Below are positions 41,383 to 49,577 of a DNA stretch of 64,000 bases, in pieces (within the stretch, counting starts at the first letter, position 1; every line of letters begins with the position of its first letter). The notes beneath the pieces were generated by a model. It made no database searches and was not told the DNA's origin. It saw nothing but the letters and a program-made list of their open reading frames with translations. The position numbers were made by a program, and so were the translations under genes. Origin of the DNA: Gallintestinimicrobium propionicum (GTDB taxonomy: Bacteria; Bacillota; Clostridia; Lachnospirales; Lachnospiraceae); the NCBI RefSeq assembly GCF_025567525.1, contig NZ_JAOQJY010000018.1, positions 13,819 to 77,818 on the forward strand, written 5' to 3'.

Positions 41383-43000
41383 AAGCAAATCTGCGGTTTC
41401 GTGGCTGACCGCCCTGTGGATTTTTCTGATGACAGCGGTTTTTCCTTATTATATGAAGGATCACTATTCCCAGATGGGCGTGCGGAAGTTTTCGTTTTTC
41501 CTGACGGTCAGTCTGGTGTGCCTGATTCCTGCAGGCGTGCTGGCGGCTGGAAGCTGGGGAAAAGACTGCGCAGCGAAGGTGTTTTTGCGGATGCACAAGC
41601 CAGAGTCAGACGCAAAGACGCAGACAGGTGTGCAGGCACAGGCACACCCAGCCGCTCGTTCTCTCAGCAATTTAGATATTGCCATGCTGTGTTACCTTGC
41701 AGCGATTTTCGTTTCGTGGCTATTTAGTGTTGACCGTGCGGCGGCATGGACTGGCACAGATGGCTGGTCGATGGGGCTGCGGACGCAAGTACTTCTTGTG
41801 CTGATGTATTTTCTGGTATCGAGGTATCTGATCTGGTGGAAAGGGCTGCTGGCAGTACATATGCTGGCGTCCGGCGGCGTGTTTTTGCTGGGGATCCTGC
41901 ACCGGTTTTCGATCGATCCCCTCGGAATGTATCAGGGCCTGGATGAGTCGTGGCAGCTGTTGTTTCTTTCGACCATCGGGCAGGCGTCCTGGTATTCCGG
42001 ATATGTTTGCGTGGCGCTGACAGCTGGAGCTACGGTGTTTTTTATTGCAAAAGACAATAGAATCCGCACGGCAGCAGGGCTGTACTGCATGCTGGGCTTT
42101 GGAACGGTTGTGACTCAGAACAGCGACAGTGCGTTTGCTGCGATGGTGTTTTTGTTTCTGGGATTGTTTCTTGCAGGCTGCGACAGCTTCGATCGGATGG
42201 AACGGTTTCTGGAAACGCTGCTGTTGATGTTTGGAAGCTTTAAATTGATCGGGATTTTGCAGGAGTTATTCCCTGAGAAAGCAAAACAGCTCGGCAGCCT
42301 TTCGGAATTTTTCTCAAAAAGCACGGCGACATGGGTATTTTTCCTGATCGTGTGCATGGGATACATTGTTCTGCTGTTGTACCGGCAAAAGCATGAAGCT
42401 GCAGAAATTATCCGCTGTGGGCGGACTTTGCGAAAGATTGCAGTGATCGGTGTGGTCGGTCTGATGCTTCTTTTTGTGGTGACGATTTGGGCGAATACAA
42501 CCGGTCTGATGCAGAAATGGTTCGGGGTTTCCAGTACGGGCCAGTATCTTTTATTTGATGAATATTGGGGAAATTCCCGCGGCTTTTCATGGAGCATCAC
42601 GGCGGAAACGTTTGCAAAGATGCCGTTGTGGAGAAAGCTTACGGGCGTTGGACCGGACTGTTATTCGGTTTACTGCTATGCAGACACAGATCTTGCGGGC
42701 AGACTGCATCATTATTTCGGGCAGAATCAGACGTTGACGAATGCGCACAATGAATTTTTAAACCAGCTGTTCTGTACCGGCGGGATCGGATTTGCAGCGT
42801 TTGTCGGATTTCTGGCTGCTGCGGTGTGTCGCTTCTGGAAAAACAGGGAAAAAGAACCAATGGCGTTGATGGGGCTTCTGGCGGTACTCGTTTACGGTGC
42901 GCACAACTTTTTCTGTTATCAGCAGGTTTGCTGCATTCCGTTTCTGTTTCTGCTGATCGCTATGTTAGAAAATCTGGTGCGGGAAGCGGCAGAAAAATAG
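41354..43000 (+). CDS. O-antigen-ligase-like polytopic membrane protein
   Basis: A protein of 548 residues with about 12 membrane helices. The signature of the Wzy/WaaL family is in a large loop near residues 455-475: NAHNEFLNQLFCTGGIGFAA, preceded by VGPDCYSV. These enzymes attach or polymerise glycans on lipid carriers on the outer face of the membrane. In Gram-positive genomes the substrate is unclear; a cell-wall or exopolysaccharide is likely. The start at 41354 lies inside the end of the RluA gene. Confidence 0.78.
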   Translation: MSLRTNLRFESKSAVSWLTALWIFLMTAVFPYYMKDHYSQMGVRKFSFFLTVSLVCLIPAGVLAAGSWGKDCAAKVFLRMHKPESDAKTQTGVQAQAHPAARSLSNLDIAMLCYLAAIFVSWLFSVDRAAAWTGTDGWSMGLRTQVLLVLMYFLVSRYLIWWKGLLAVHMLASGGVFLLGILHRFSIDPLGMYQGLDESWQLLFLSTIGQASWYSGYVCVALTAGATVFFIAKDNRIRTAAGLYCMLGFGTVVTQNSDSAFAAMVFLFLGLFLAGCDSFDRMERFLETLLLMFGSFKLIGILQELFPEKAKQLGSLSEFFSKSTATWVFFLIVCMGYIVLLLYRQKHEAAEIIRCGRTLRKIAVIGVVGLMLLFVVTIWANTTGLMQKWFGVSSTGQYLLFDEYWGNSRGFSWSITAETFAKMPLWRKLTGVGPDCYSVYCYADTDLAGRLHHYFGQNQTLTNAHNEFLNQLFCTGGIGFAAFVGFLAAAVCRFWKNREKEPMALMGLLAVLVYGAHNFFCYQQVCCIPFLFLLIAMLENLVREAAEK

Positions 43001-43119
43001 TAGAAAGGAATGCTCAATATCACGAATCGCTTTTTGAATCCTGATATCATAATAATGTCGAAATTACTCATACTAAGTCTCAATGGAGATGGGAAAACAT
43101 CTGCGGAACGGAGAATGGT

Positions 43120-44217
43120 ATGGGTAATTTTTTTGAAAAAAACAGCTGTTTGGAGAAGAAGGATAACGCTGCGGATGCAGAGGAAAATAGAGAGAATGCC
43201 TGGTCTTGCAGGAAAAAAGTGCTCTATGCTGCAGGGCTTGCAGGCGGGTTATATGCAGTGCTTCGATATTTGCTGCCGCTTGTTGCGCCGTTTGTGTTTG
43301 CTTTTTTCATTGTCCGAATTTTATATCCGCAGCTTTGCCGGGCAGAGAAAAGGCTGCGGATTCGCAAAGACATCCTGATGGCAGGATTTTTGCTGCTTTT
43401 GACCGGAATCCTTGCGGCTGGATTCTTTTTTCTGCTGTCAAAGGGAACTGCATGGGCGGTAAAAATCGGAAGTGAGTCAGGCGCGATCAAAGATCAGGTG
43501 AATATAGCGTTTGAAAATGGCTGTTGCAGGGCGGAAGAGCTTCTTGGGAGGGAACAGGGAGAAATTCGAGCGTTTTTTCAGGATAAGGGGGACGAAATGG
43601 CGAAAACTGTCGGTCGGGAGATTTTGCCAAAGGCTGCGGACTGGACGGCGAAATCCTGCAGCTTTGCGCTGCGGACAGGAGCGTTCTGGGGGATCGGGAT
43701 GATCGCGGCATTCTGGCTGTGCAAGGATTATGCGCGTTTTTCGGAATGGATGAAAAAGAGCGAGATCTGGGAAAATATTGACAGAATCTTACGGATGACA
43801 GGCGGTTACTGCAGGGCGCAGCTGAAAATTCTGGTGATCATATCAGGAATTACAGTTGTGGGGCTTTGGATTGGAAAAGTCAGAAATGGTCTGTGGATTG
43901 GACTATTGGCAGGGATTTTGGACGCATTGCCGATGATCGGAACCGGCATTGTGCTGATTCCGACTGCAATTTGGCAGCTTTTGAATGAAAATCCTCAGGG
44001 TGCGGCATTTGCTTCGGTTACCTACGTCGCGTGTATTGCAGCACGGGAGCTTCTGGAACCGCGCCTGTTGGGTGCGCAGATCGGTCTGCCGCCGGTGCTG
44101 ATGCTTTTGTCAGTCTATGCAGGTGTGAAAGTGTTTGGAGCCGGCGGCATTTTTCTGGGACCGTTGTATACAGTGCTGTATACAGAAGGACTGCGGCAGA
44201 TTTTCTGCAGAAGCTGA
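43120..44217 (+). CDS. AI-2E family transporter
   Basis: A protein of 365 residues with seven or eight membrane helices. The family pattern is seen in FVFAFFIVRILYPQL, the long amphipathic middle loop (residues about 110-180), and the C-terminal IGLLAGILDALPMIGTGIVL and GAGGIFLGPLYTVLYTEGLRQ. The family includes the AI-2 exporter TqsA and the sporulation protein YtvI; the substrate here is unknown. The ATG at 43120 has GAATGGT rather than a strong site upstream. It ends 2 bases before the convergent agrA stop. Confidence 0.8.
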   Translation: MGNFFEKNSCLEKKDNAADAEENRENAWSCRKKVLYAAGLAGGLYAVLRYLLPLVAPFVFAFFIVRILYPQLCRAEKRLRIRKDILMAGFLLLLTGILAAGFFFLLSKGTAWAVKIGSESGAIKDQVNIAFENGCCRAEELLGREQGEIRAFFQDKGDEMAKTVGREILPKAADWTAKSCSFALRTGAFWGIGMIAAFWLCKDYARFSEWMKKSEIWENIDRILRMTGGYCRAQLKILVIISGITVVGLWIGKVRNGLWIGLLAGILDALPMIGTGIVLIPTAIWQLLNENPQGAAFASVTYVACIAARELLEPRLLGAQIGLPPVLMLLSVYAGVKVFGAGGIFLGPLYTVLYTEGLRQIFCRS

Positions 44218-44219
44218 GG

Positions 44220-44951
44220 TTATTCAATTCCCATCAGGTGCTGCAGCTGAGAGAAACGCCTCTGTGCACAGGGGCAGACCGCGCCGTTATCCAGAACAAT
44301 CTGGCAGGGGCGGCGATACAGCGTGCGGATATGCGCAGTGTTTACCAGGCAGGATTTGTGACAGAGAAAAAAGCTCTGGTCGAGTTTGGAGAGCGTTTCA
44401 TTCAAGGAGCCGCTGCACTGGTAGATCGCAGTCGTCGTATGGACGGTGATGCGGTGCGCACCGGTCGCTTCGATATAAAGAATTTCATGGATTGGTATGA
44501 ATAAATCCTGATCGGGCATCCTGAAATGCAGCCGACCGTTCGGAGAAGCCGGAATTTTACTTTTCTCGAGAACGCTCTGCAAACAGTGAAGAATCTGCAG
44601 GGTGTAGTTCGGATCGTCTTTGATTAAAAAACCCAGCGGTTCTACCTGATAGCGGAACGTTGTCATTGCCATTTCGGAATGCGTCGTAGTAAAAATAATG
44701 AATGCGCGCGGATCCTTCTGGCGGATTGCTGAGGCAAGTTCGATTCCATCCATGTCAGAGTGCAGATGGATGTCGAGAAAATAAACGGCATTTTCGGGCT
44801 GATCCGGAAGCAGATTCAGCAGCTCATGCGGCGTGTGGACGGCCTGTCGAATCTCCATGTCGTAAGCTTGAATGAAAATGTACTTTTCGATCATGGATTT
44901 GAGAAGATCAAGCTGAAGCGGGTTATCCTCACATAAATAAATTGGTATCAT
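44220..44951 (-). CDS. agrA: AgrA-like LytTR response regulator
   Basis: A protein of 243 residues. The receiver domain has CEDN at residues 7-10 and the phospho-accepting Asp in AVYFLDIHLHSDMDG near 60. The C-terminal LytTR domain covers about 140-240, with IPIHEILYIEATGAHRITVH, and FFLCHKSCLVNTAHIRTLYR. LytTR domains bind paired 9-bp direct repeats; two such pairs flank agrBD here. The start at 44951 follows GGGGGA by 5 bases; an ATG 12 bases upstream is less likely. It is in one unit with agrC, 119 bases upstream of it. Confidence 0.88.
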   Translation of the reverse strand: MIPIYLCEDNPLQLDLLKSMIEKYIFIQAYDMEIRQAVHTPHELLNLLPDQPENAVYFLDIHLHSDMDGIELASAIRQKDPRAFIIFTTTHSEMAMTTFRYQVEPLGFLIKDDPNYTLQILHCLQSVLEKSKIPASPNGRLHFRMPDQDLFIPIHEILYIEATGAHRITVHTTTAIYQCSGSLNETLSKLDQSFFLCHKSCLVNTAHIRTLYRRPCQIVLDNGAVCPCAQRRFSQLQHLMGIE

Positions 44952-45070
44952 GTCATCCCCCATTCTGCCGCAGAAGCGGCATGAAATCTTTATGATTTAA
45001 TGAGCGCAAGAGAGCGGGAACAGGCAAAGCCTGCTCATCGCGAACGGCGAAATTATTGAGTGAGCTATGC

Positions 45071-46405
45071 TCACGATATATTATGATAATTCTTTTTGAA
45101 GTTGGAAACAACAAGAATCTGTTTAAAAAGACCGTTTTCGCAGATCGTGTTGGAGGTCAGCTCCGGCGCATTGGCGATCAGCATATTTGCGGTGGGAAGT
45201 CCAAGACCGCTGTGCGCTTCTTTGGAAGAAATACTTGGCTTGAAAAGCTCTTCCAGAGGGAAAAGAAGCGGCTTCGTCGAGTTTTCAATATGAAAAATAA
45301 CAGAATGCACCTTGCACACGATTGCAATATGAAACCGTTTCTGTTCGGTTTCGGAAGCAGCTTCGATCGCGTTATCCAGAAAAATACCCAGCACTCTGGA
45401 AAGAGTGAGCAAATCGGTGGAAAGTTCTGTGATTTCCTGCGTCAGCTCGAAGGAAACATCCAGCTGACGGTTCATCGCCTGTACCATTTTTGTATACAAA
45501 AGACCCTTGATCTCCGTCACCTTGATCAGCGACAGACGCGCAAGGGTGTCGTCCTGATTGACCAGAATGCTGCTGCTCGTGACGATACTGGAATCAAAAT
45601 AATCCCGAAGCTTGTCCATATCGTTTTCCTGGATGTAGCCGGTAATGGTGGAAAGAATGTTCAGGTAATCGTGTTTGAATCGTCGGATGTCCTGATAATG
45701 ATTTTCGAGCTGTGCCATGTAGTGTGTCAGATTTTCCTGCTCACGGGCCTGAAGCTCCAGCTTTTTGTTGGCCTGCAGTGTGTTGTAAAGCATCAGAAAA
45801 ATCAGGACGTTTGCTGTTGCGAAGCAGAAAATCAGGATTCCGTTGAAGAACAGAATATCGCTCGGATAATGAAGCAGACTGCCGAAAATGATGTTGATCA
45901 GGAAAATACAGGAACAGATTGTGACCTCCAGAAACAAAAGCAGTTGAATCCGCGGAGGGATTACATTCTGATCCGTGACCAGCTTCCGGTGCAGACGGTT
46001 GCCGATAAACAGACACGGCAGGATGCAAAGGAGGGCGTGGAGGATGGAGAACAGGAGTGTGAGGGGAAGGGAGGTCAGAATGACATCAAAATAATATCCG
46101 GCGATACGCAGCGGAATAGTGACAGCGTAGTCAGTCAGAACACTCCAAGCCCATAGAATCTGAAAAAAGAGAAGGTTGTATAATCGATCCTTTTTATGAA
46201 ACAGCAAAATAATAATCGCTCCAAGTAAAAAGATCGGGATGCCATATTGCCCGGAAAACGGGGCCAGAAAAATACAGATAAAAATTGTGTATAAGTATAG
46301 AGGGTAAGTGATTTTTCGGGGCAGACGTTTTGAAAGGATCAGATGACACATCAGTATAAAAGTGGTAGTTGAAATAAGTTGGCATAAAAAAGTAAGTAAA
46401 GTCAT
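45071..46405 (-). CDS. agrC: AgrC-like GHKL sensor histidine kinase
   Basis: A protein of 444 residues with about six N-terminal membrane helices (residues 1-210), a coiled-coil linker, and a GHKL-type kinase. The H box is RRFKHDYLNILSTITGYI with His near 263, the N box is LGIFLDNAIEAA and the G box is SGLGLPTANML. This layout is that of quorum-sensing receptors for cyclic peptides. The start at 46405 follows AGGAGG by 7 bases; the longer frame to 46498 runs through the promoter region. It is divergent from agrB and is the likely receptor for the peptide made from agrD. Confidence 0.88.
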   Translation of the reverse strand: MTLLTFLCQLISTTTFILMCHLILSKRLPRKITYPLYLYTIFICIFLAPFSGQYGIPIFLLGAIIILLFHKKDRLYNLLFFQILWAWSVLTDYAVTIPLRIAGYYFDVILTSLPLTLLFSILHALLCILPCLFIGNRLHRKLVTDQNVIPPRIQLLLFLEVTICSCIFLINIIFGSLLHYPSDILFFNGILIFCFATANVLIFLMLYNTLQANKKLELQAREQENLTHYMAQLENHYQDIRRFKHDYLNILSTITGYIQENDMDKLRDYFDSSIVTSSSILVNQDDTLARLSLIKVTEIKGLLYTKMVQAMNRQLDVSFELTQEITELSTDLLTLSRVLGIFLDNAIEAASETEQKRFHIAIVCKVHSVIFHIENSTKPLLFPLEELFKPSISSKEAHSGLGLPTANMLIANAPELTSNTICENGLFKQILVVSNFKKNYHNIS

Positions 46406-46504
46406 AAGCAAACCTCCTAGTGCATATATTATATTATCATGAGGACAAAGAAAGATGAAGCAGAAACGGAATATGAAAAAACGTAAAAATAATAACAATA
46501 GGTT

Positions 46505-46568
46505 TGCGTTTGGGTTAAAAAATGATGCGTTTAGGAAAAAATGATTTATCCATAAAAAGGTGTGATAT
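46505..46568 (+). promoter_or_regulatory. AgrA-type direct repeats and promoter of agrBD
   Basis: TGCGTTTGG at 46505 and TGCGTTTAG at 46526 are separated so that the period is exactly 21 bp, the spacing known for AgrA sites (two 9-bp repeats, 12-bp spacer). A -10-like TGATAT at 46563-46568 lies 37 bases from the start of the second repeat. agrB starts at 46592. Confidence 0.7.
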
Positions 46569-46591
46569 CTTTAATACAGGAGGAGGGGACA

Positions 46592-47155
46592 ATGATAGAC
46601 AAGCTGGCAAACCAGATAGCGCAATGGAATAGAAGAGAATTAAAACTGACAGAGACAGAAAGTAAAGTCATAGAGTTTGGGCTTGGTGTATTTCTGGATG
46701 TGTGCGTAAAATTTTTGATTCTTTTTATGATCAGCGTTTTGATAGGAAAAGAAGTTGAATTTGCATTATGTTTATTATCCTTTTGTGGATTAAGATGTTG
46801 GGCAGGCGGAGTTCATTGCCCAACAAGAGGGACATGCTTATTGGCTATGATTGCTTTATGTTTTATTAGTCTTGTGGCAGGTAGCCTTTTAGAAAACTGG
46901 GGAATTGGAGTATTTGTTGTTTTATGGGGACTCTGCATTCTGATTTTATGGTTAAGGGCACCTGGAAGAACGAAAACAGCGTCATTGTTAGAAGCAGAAG
47001 AGAATCTTCGAAAAAAGGTATATTCTATATTATTTTGTGGAGGGCTGATTTTGCTGAGTTTATTGCTTACAAAATCGAACTGGCGTGGAATTATTGTAAT
47101 TTCCGCACTGCTGGAGTCGCTCAGTATTCTTCCTTGTAAAAGGAATAAAATATAA
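46592..47155 (+). CDS. agrB: AgrB-like peptide-processing membrane protease
   Basis: A protein of 187 residues with about five membrane helices. The AgrB family signature is complete: CGLRCWAGGVHCPTRGTCLL around residues 62-82 contains the catalytic His (GGVH) and the Cys used in peptide cleavage. It removes the C-terminal tail of AgrD and normally closes the thiolactone ring. GGAGGAGGGG precedes the ATG at 46592. It is translated just ahead of agrD (21 bases). Confidence 0.92.
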   Translation: MIDKLANQIAQWNRRELKLTETESKVIEFGLGVFLDVCVKFLILFMISVLIGKEVEFALCLLSFCGLRCWAGGVHCPTRGTCLLAMIALCFISLVAGSLLENWGIGVFVVLWGLCILILWLRAPGRTKTASLLEAEENLRKKVYSILFCGGLILLSLLLTKSNWRGIIVISALLESLSILPCKRNKI

Positions 47156-47176
47156 TACTGAAAAAGGAGAATATTT

Positions 47177-47323
47177 ATGATGAAAGAAAAAACTGCAAAA
47201 CTGGTTAGAAAAATTGCATTGAGTTCCGCAAAAAATGCAGTGAACAGAAAGCTGATTTTAATCCTGCATGAGCCCGAAGTACCTGAATTTGTCCGGAAAT
47301 ACATGGAGAAAAAGGGAAAGTAA
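47177..47323 (+). CDS. agrD: AgrD-like signal peptide precursor lacking the ring Cys/Ser
   Basis: A protein of 48 residues directly after agrB, preceded by AAGGAG. An amphipathic basic N-terminus (MMKEKTAKLVRKIALSSAKN) leads to a hydrophobic core RKLILIL. A tail HEPEVPEFVRKYMEKKGK follows, with the acidic P-x2-P layout of AgrD tails (S. aureus DEVEVPKEL). In AgrD the ring-forming Cys (or Ser) lies five residues before that tail. Here the position is Leu26, and the protein has no Cys at all; the only two Ser (16 and 17) are in the N-terminal helix. The gene is therefore recognised by position and tail, and the product cannot form the normal ring. Confidence 0.75.
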   Translation: MMKEKTAKLVRKIALSSAKNAVNRKLILILHEPEVPEFVRKYMEKKGK

Positions 47324-47345
47324 ATTCCGGAAACCGACGTGTGAC

Positions 47346-47408
47346 AGCGTTTAAGACGAATTTCGCTGCGTTTAGGAAATTTTGATCTGTGAATGGACAG
47401 GCTATGTT
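47346..47408 (+). promoter_or_regulatory. Second AgrA-type direct-repeat pair with promoter
   Basis: AGCGTTTAA at 47346 and TGCGTTTAG at 47367 again have a 21-bp period. TATGTT at 47403-47408 lies 36 bases from the second repeat, almost the same distance as at agrB (37). Between the two loci the second repeat and the following three bases (TGCGTTTAGGAAA) are identical. Confidence 0.65.
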
Positions 47409-47414
47409 ACACTG

Positions 47415-47622
47415 TGAGACAGATAAGGCAGAAGGCGGTTACATAAAAACTCCGGGAGCCTTATTCATTGCCGAAAACGGCATAAAAAACAAGCAGAGCA
47501 TGTGGGGAATTTGTGTGGTGATAATTAGATCGTGGGATAAATACATTGCTTTGCCTGTTTTTTAGAAGGAAACGAAGGGCGTGCAAAAATCAAAAAATGG
47601 TTTTTGCGCGTCTTTTCGTTTT
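47415..47622 (+). ncRNA. Candidate AgrA-controlled small RNA
   Basis: A start near 47415 is predicted from the -10 at 47403-47408, and a hairpin terminator ends near 47622, giving about 208 nt. No frame with a ribosome site fits this span. A 53-codon frame (47404-47565) begins upstream of the predicted start and has no site. The position after agrD, with its own AgrA sites, is analogous to RNAIII of S. aureus, but no sequence relation is claimed. The evidence is promoter and terminator structure only. Confidence 0.45.
47577..47622 (+). terminator. Terminator of the agr region
   Basis: GGGCGTGCAAAAA pairs with TTTTTGCGCGTC with G-U pairs, followed by TTTTCGTTTT. A wider stem (GGAAACGAA/TTCGTTTTCC) can also form. 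Confidence 0.65.
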
Positions 47623-47626
47623 CCAG

Positions 47627-47655
47627 TTGACAAATCCGGAGAATTTTTTTATCAT
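47627..47655 (+). promoter_or_regulatory. Sigma-A promoter of proS
   Basis: TTGACA at 47627-47632, 17 bases, TATCAT at 47650-47655. The T-box leader begins a few bases downstream. Confidence 0.7.
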
Positions 47656-47661
47656 CAATAA

Positions 47662-47894
47662 CAGATAGAAAAGAAGCGCAGAAAAGGAATAGTAGAGATG
47701 GGAGCGCACTTCAGAGAGGCTGCAATGGTGGAAGCAGCTGTGCAGAACATTTTGAACCGACCCTTGGAGCTTTGCCCCAATAAGGCAGCGTAGGTCCGGC
47801 GTTAACGGATGCAGAGCGAACATGCAGAGTGCATGTTAATTGGGGTGGTACCGCCGGATATCCGGTCCCTTTGGGGATCAGGTATCTTTTTTTT
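47662..47894 (+). promoter_or_regulatory. T-box leader (proline) of proS
   Basis: The conserved T-box word GGGGTGGTACCGCC is at about 47842-47856. Upstream are the stem I elements AGTAGAGATGGGAGCG, AGAGAGG and the specifier-side strand TTTTGAACCGACCCTTGGAGC with a Pro-type codon (CCG or CCC). A terminator hairpin at 47857-47886 ends in T8. When uncharged tRNA-Pro pairs with the T-box, the antiterminator replaces the terminator and proS is transcribed. Confidence 0.9.
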
Positions 47895-47938
47895 ATTCAT
47901 GGCAATAAAATGCCCACAGAGTGTGCATTCTATTGTTT
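47895..47938 (+). repeat. Dispersed hairpin repeat, A part (diverged)
   Basis: ATTCATGGCAATAAAATGC and GCATTCTATTGT; one arm has changed so one pair is lost. It lies in the T-tract of the T-box terminator and 57 bases before proS. Confidence 0.75.
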
Positions 47939-47994
47939 TTGAAAGAAAAATGTAAAACCGCCAGTTTAGATTTACAGGGAAAAGGAGAAATAAC

Positions 47995-49425
47995 ATGGCA
48001 GACAAAAAGATGGTAGAACAGATCACGTCCATGGAAGAAGATTTCGCACAGTGGTATACCGATGTGGTTCTGAAGGCAGAGCTGATCGGCTATACCAGCG
48101 TAAAGGGCTGTATGGCGATCAAACCAGCCGGCTATGCGATTTGGGAGCTGATCCAGAAGCAGCTCGACGAGAGATTTAAAGCGGCAGGGGTACAGAATGT
48201 ATATATGCCCATGTTCATTCCGGAGAGCCTTCTGGAAAAAGAAAAGGATCATGTAGAAGGATTCGCGCCCGAGGTTGCATGGGTAACCTATGGTGGTTTG
48301 CAGAAGCTTCAGGAGCGTCTGTGCGTTCGCCCGACTTCTGAGACACTGTTCTGTGATTTTTATAAAAATGATATCCAGTCCTACAGAGACCTTCCGAAGG
48401 TATATAATCAGTGGTGTAACGTTGTTCGCTGGGAAAAAGAAACCCGTCCGTTTTTGCGTTCCAGAGAGTTTTTGTGGCAGGAAGGCCATACGGCACATGC
48501 AACTGCTGAAGAAGCAGAAGAGCGTACGATCCAGATGCTGAATGAATATGCGGATTTTGCTGAGCAGGTACTTGCGATTCCGGTGATCAAGGGACGCAAA
48601 ACGGAAAAAGAAAAGTTTGCGGGTGCAGAAGCAACCTATACAATTGAAGCGCTGATGCATGATGGCAAGGCACTGCAGTCCGGTACGAGCCACAACTTCG
48701 GCGACGGCTTTGCAAAAGCCTTCGGTATTCAGTTTACAGATAAGGATAATAAGCTGAAATATGTGCATCAGACCTCCTGGGGTGTGACGACCCGTCTGAT
48801 CGGTGCGCTGATCATGGTACACGGCGATAACTCCGGTCTGGTTCTGCCTCCTAAGGTTGCTCCGACACAGGTTGTGATCATCCCGATCCAGCAGAGAAAA
48901 GAGGGCGTACTGGATAAGGCATATGAATTAAAAGATCGTCTTTCCAACTTCCGCGTAAAAGTGGACGATACTGATAAGAGCCCCGGCTGGAAATTTGCAG
49001 AGGCTGAAATGCGTGGTATTCCGGTTCGTGTTGAGATCGGACCGAAGGATATCGAAGCAGGCAAATGCGTTCTGGCACGCAGAGATACCGGTGAAAAGCT
49101 CGAATGCGCATTAGACGAGCTGGAAGCAAAGATTGCAGAGCTGATGGAAACGATCCAGAAGGATATGCTGGAAAAAGCAAGAAAGCACAGAGAATCCCAT
49201 ACTTATGTTGCAAAGAATATGGAAGAAATGGGTAATATCTTAAATAACACTCCCGGATTTGTAAAGGCGATGTGGTGCGGATGTCAGGAGTGCGAGGACA
49301 AGATCAAAGAGCAGTTTGCAGCAACAAGCCGCTGCATGCCGTTCGAGCAGGAAACATTGTCCGATACCTGTGTATGCTGCGGAAAGCCTGCAAAGAAGAT
49401 GGTTTACTGGGGCAAGGCATATTAA
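47995..49425 (+). CDS. proS: Prolyl-tRNA synthetase (type 3)
   Basis: A protein of 476 residues, class II aminoacyl-tRNA synthetase. The motifs seen are ALEVA-type VYMPMFIPESLLEKE, motif 2 RPTSETLFCDFYKN and QWCNVVRWEKETRPFLRSRE, and motif 3 GALIMVHGDNSGLVLPP. The C-terminal zinc-binding region has four Cys (MWCGCQECEDK and SDTCVCCGKPAKKM). This is the archaeal/eukaryotic-like short form without the editing domain. It charges tRNA-Pro. Expression is controlled by the T-box leader upstream. Confidence 0.95.
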   Translation: MADKKMVEQITSMEEDFAQWYTDVVLKAELIGYTSVKGCMAIKPAGYAIWELIQKQLDERFKAAGVQNVYMPMFIPESLLEKEKDHVEGFAPEVAWVTYGGLQKLQERLCVRPTSETLFCDFYKNDIQSYRDLPKVYNQWCNVVRWEKETRPFLRSREFLWQEGHTAHATAEEAEERTIQMLNEYADFAEQVLAIPVIKGRKTEKEKFAGAEATYTIEALMHDGKALQSGTSHNFGDGFAKAFGIQFTDKDNKLKYVHQTSWGVTTRLIGALIMVHGDNSGLVLPPKVAPTQVVIIPIQQRKEGVLDKAYELKDRLSNFRVKVDDTDKSPGWKFAEAEMRGIPVRVEIGPKDIEAGKCVLARRDTGEKLECALDELEAKIAELMETIQKDMLEKARKHRESHTYVAKNMEEMGNILNNTPGFVKAMWCGCQECEDKIKEQFAATSRCMPFEQETLSDTCVCCGKPAKKMVYWGKAY

Positions 49426-49440
49426 ATTCAATCAAAAGAC

Positions 49441-49480
49441 AGGCGCTGCGTGCAACGAAAAAGGCATGCAGCGCCTTTTT
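49441..49480 (+). terminator. Terminator of proS
   Basis: AGGCGCTGCGTGC and GCATGCAGCGCCT form a near perfect stem, followed by T5. Confidence 0.85.
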
Positions 49481-49577
49481 CAGCGGTGTCATCGCATGGA
49501 AAATTGTGCTATAATGTGGATGAGAAAAACAAGCGACGCCAAAGGCGGCATTTAGAAATACAAAGTGGGGACAGGGT

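Noticed and set aside
45056..46156. Long + strand frame (366 codons) opposite agrC.
   Set aside because: The agrC kinase motifs on the - strand are clear; the + frame is a shadow.
47404..47565. A 53-codon frame in the candidate small RNA interval.
   Set aside because: Its ATG overlaps the predicted -10 and lies before the predicted transcript start; there is no ribosome site and no resemblance to a known peptide.
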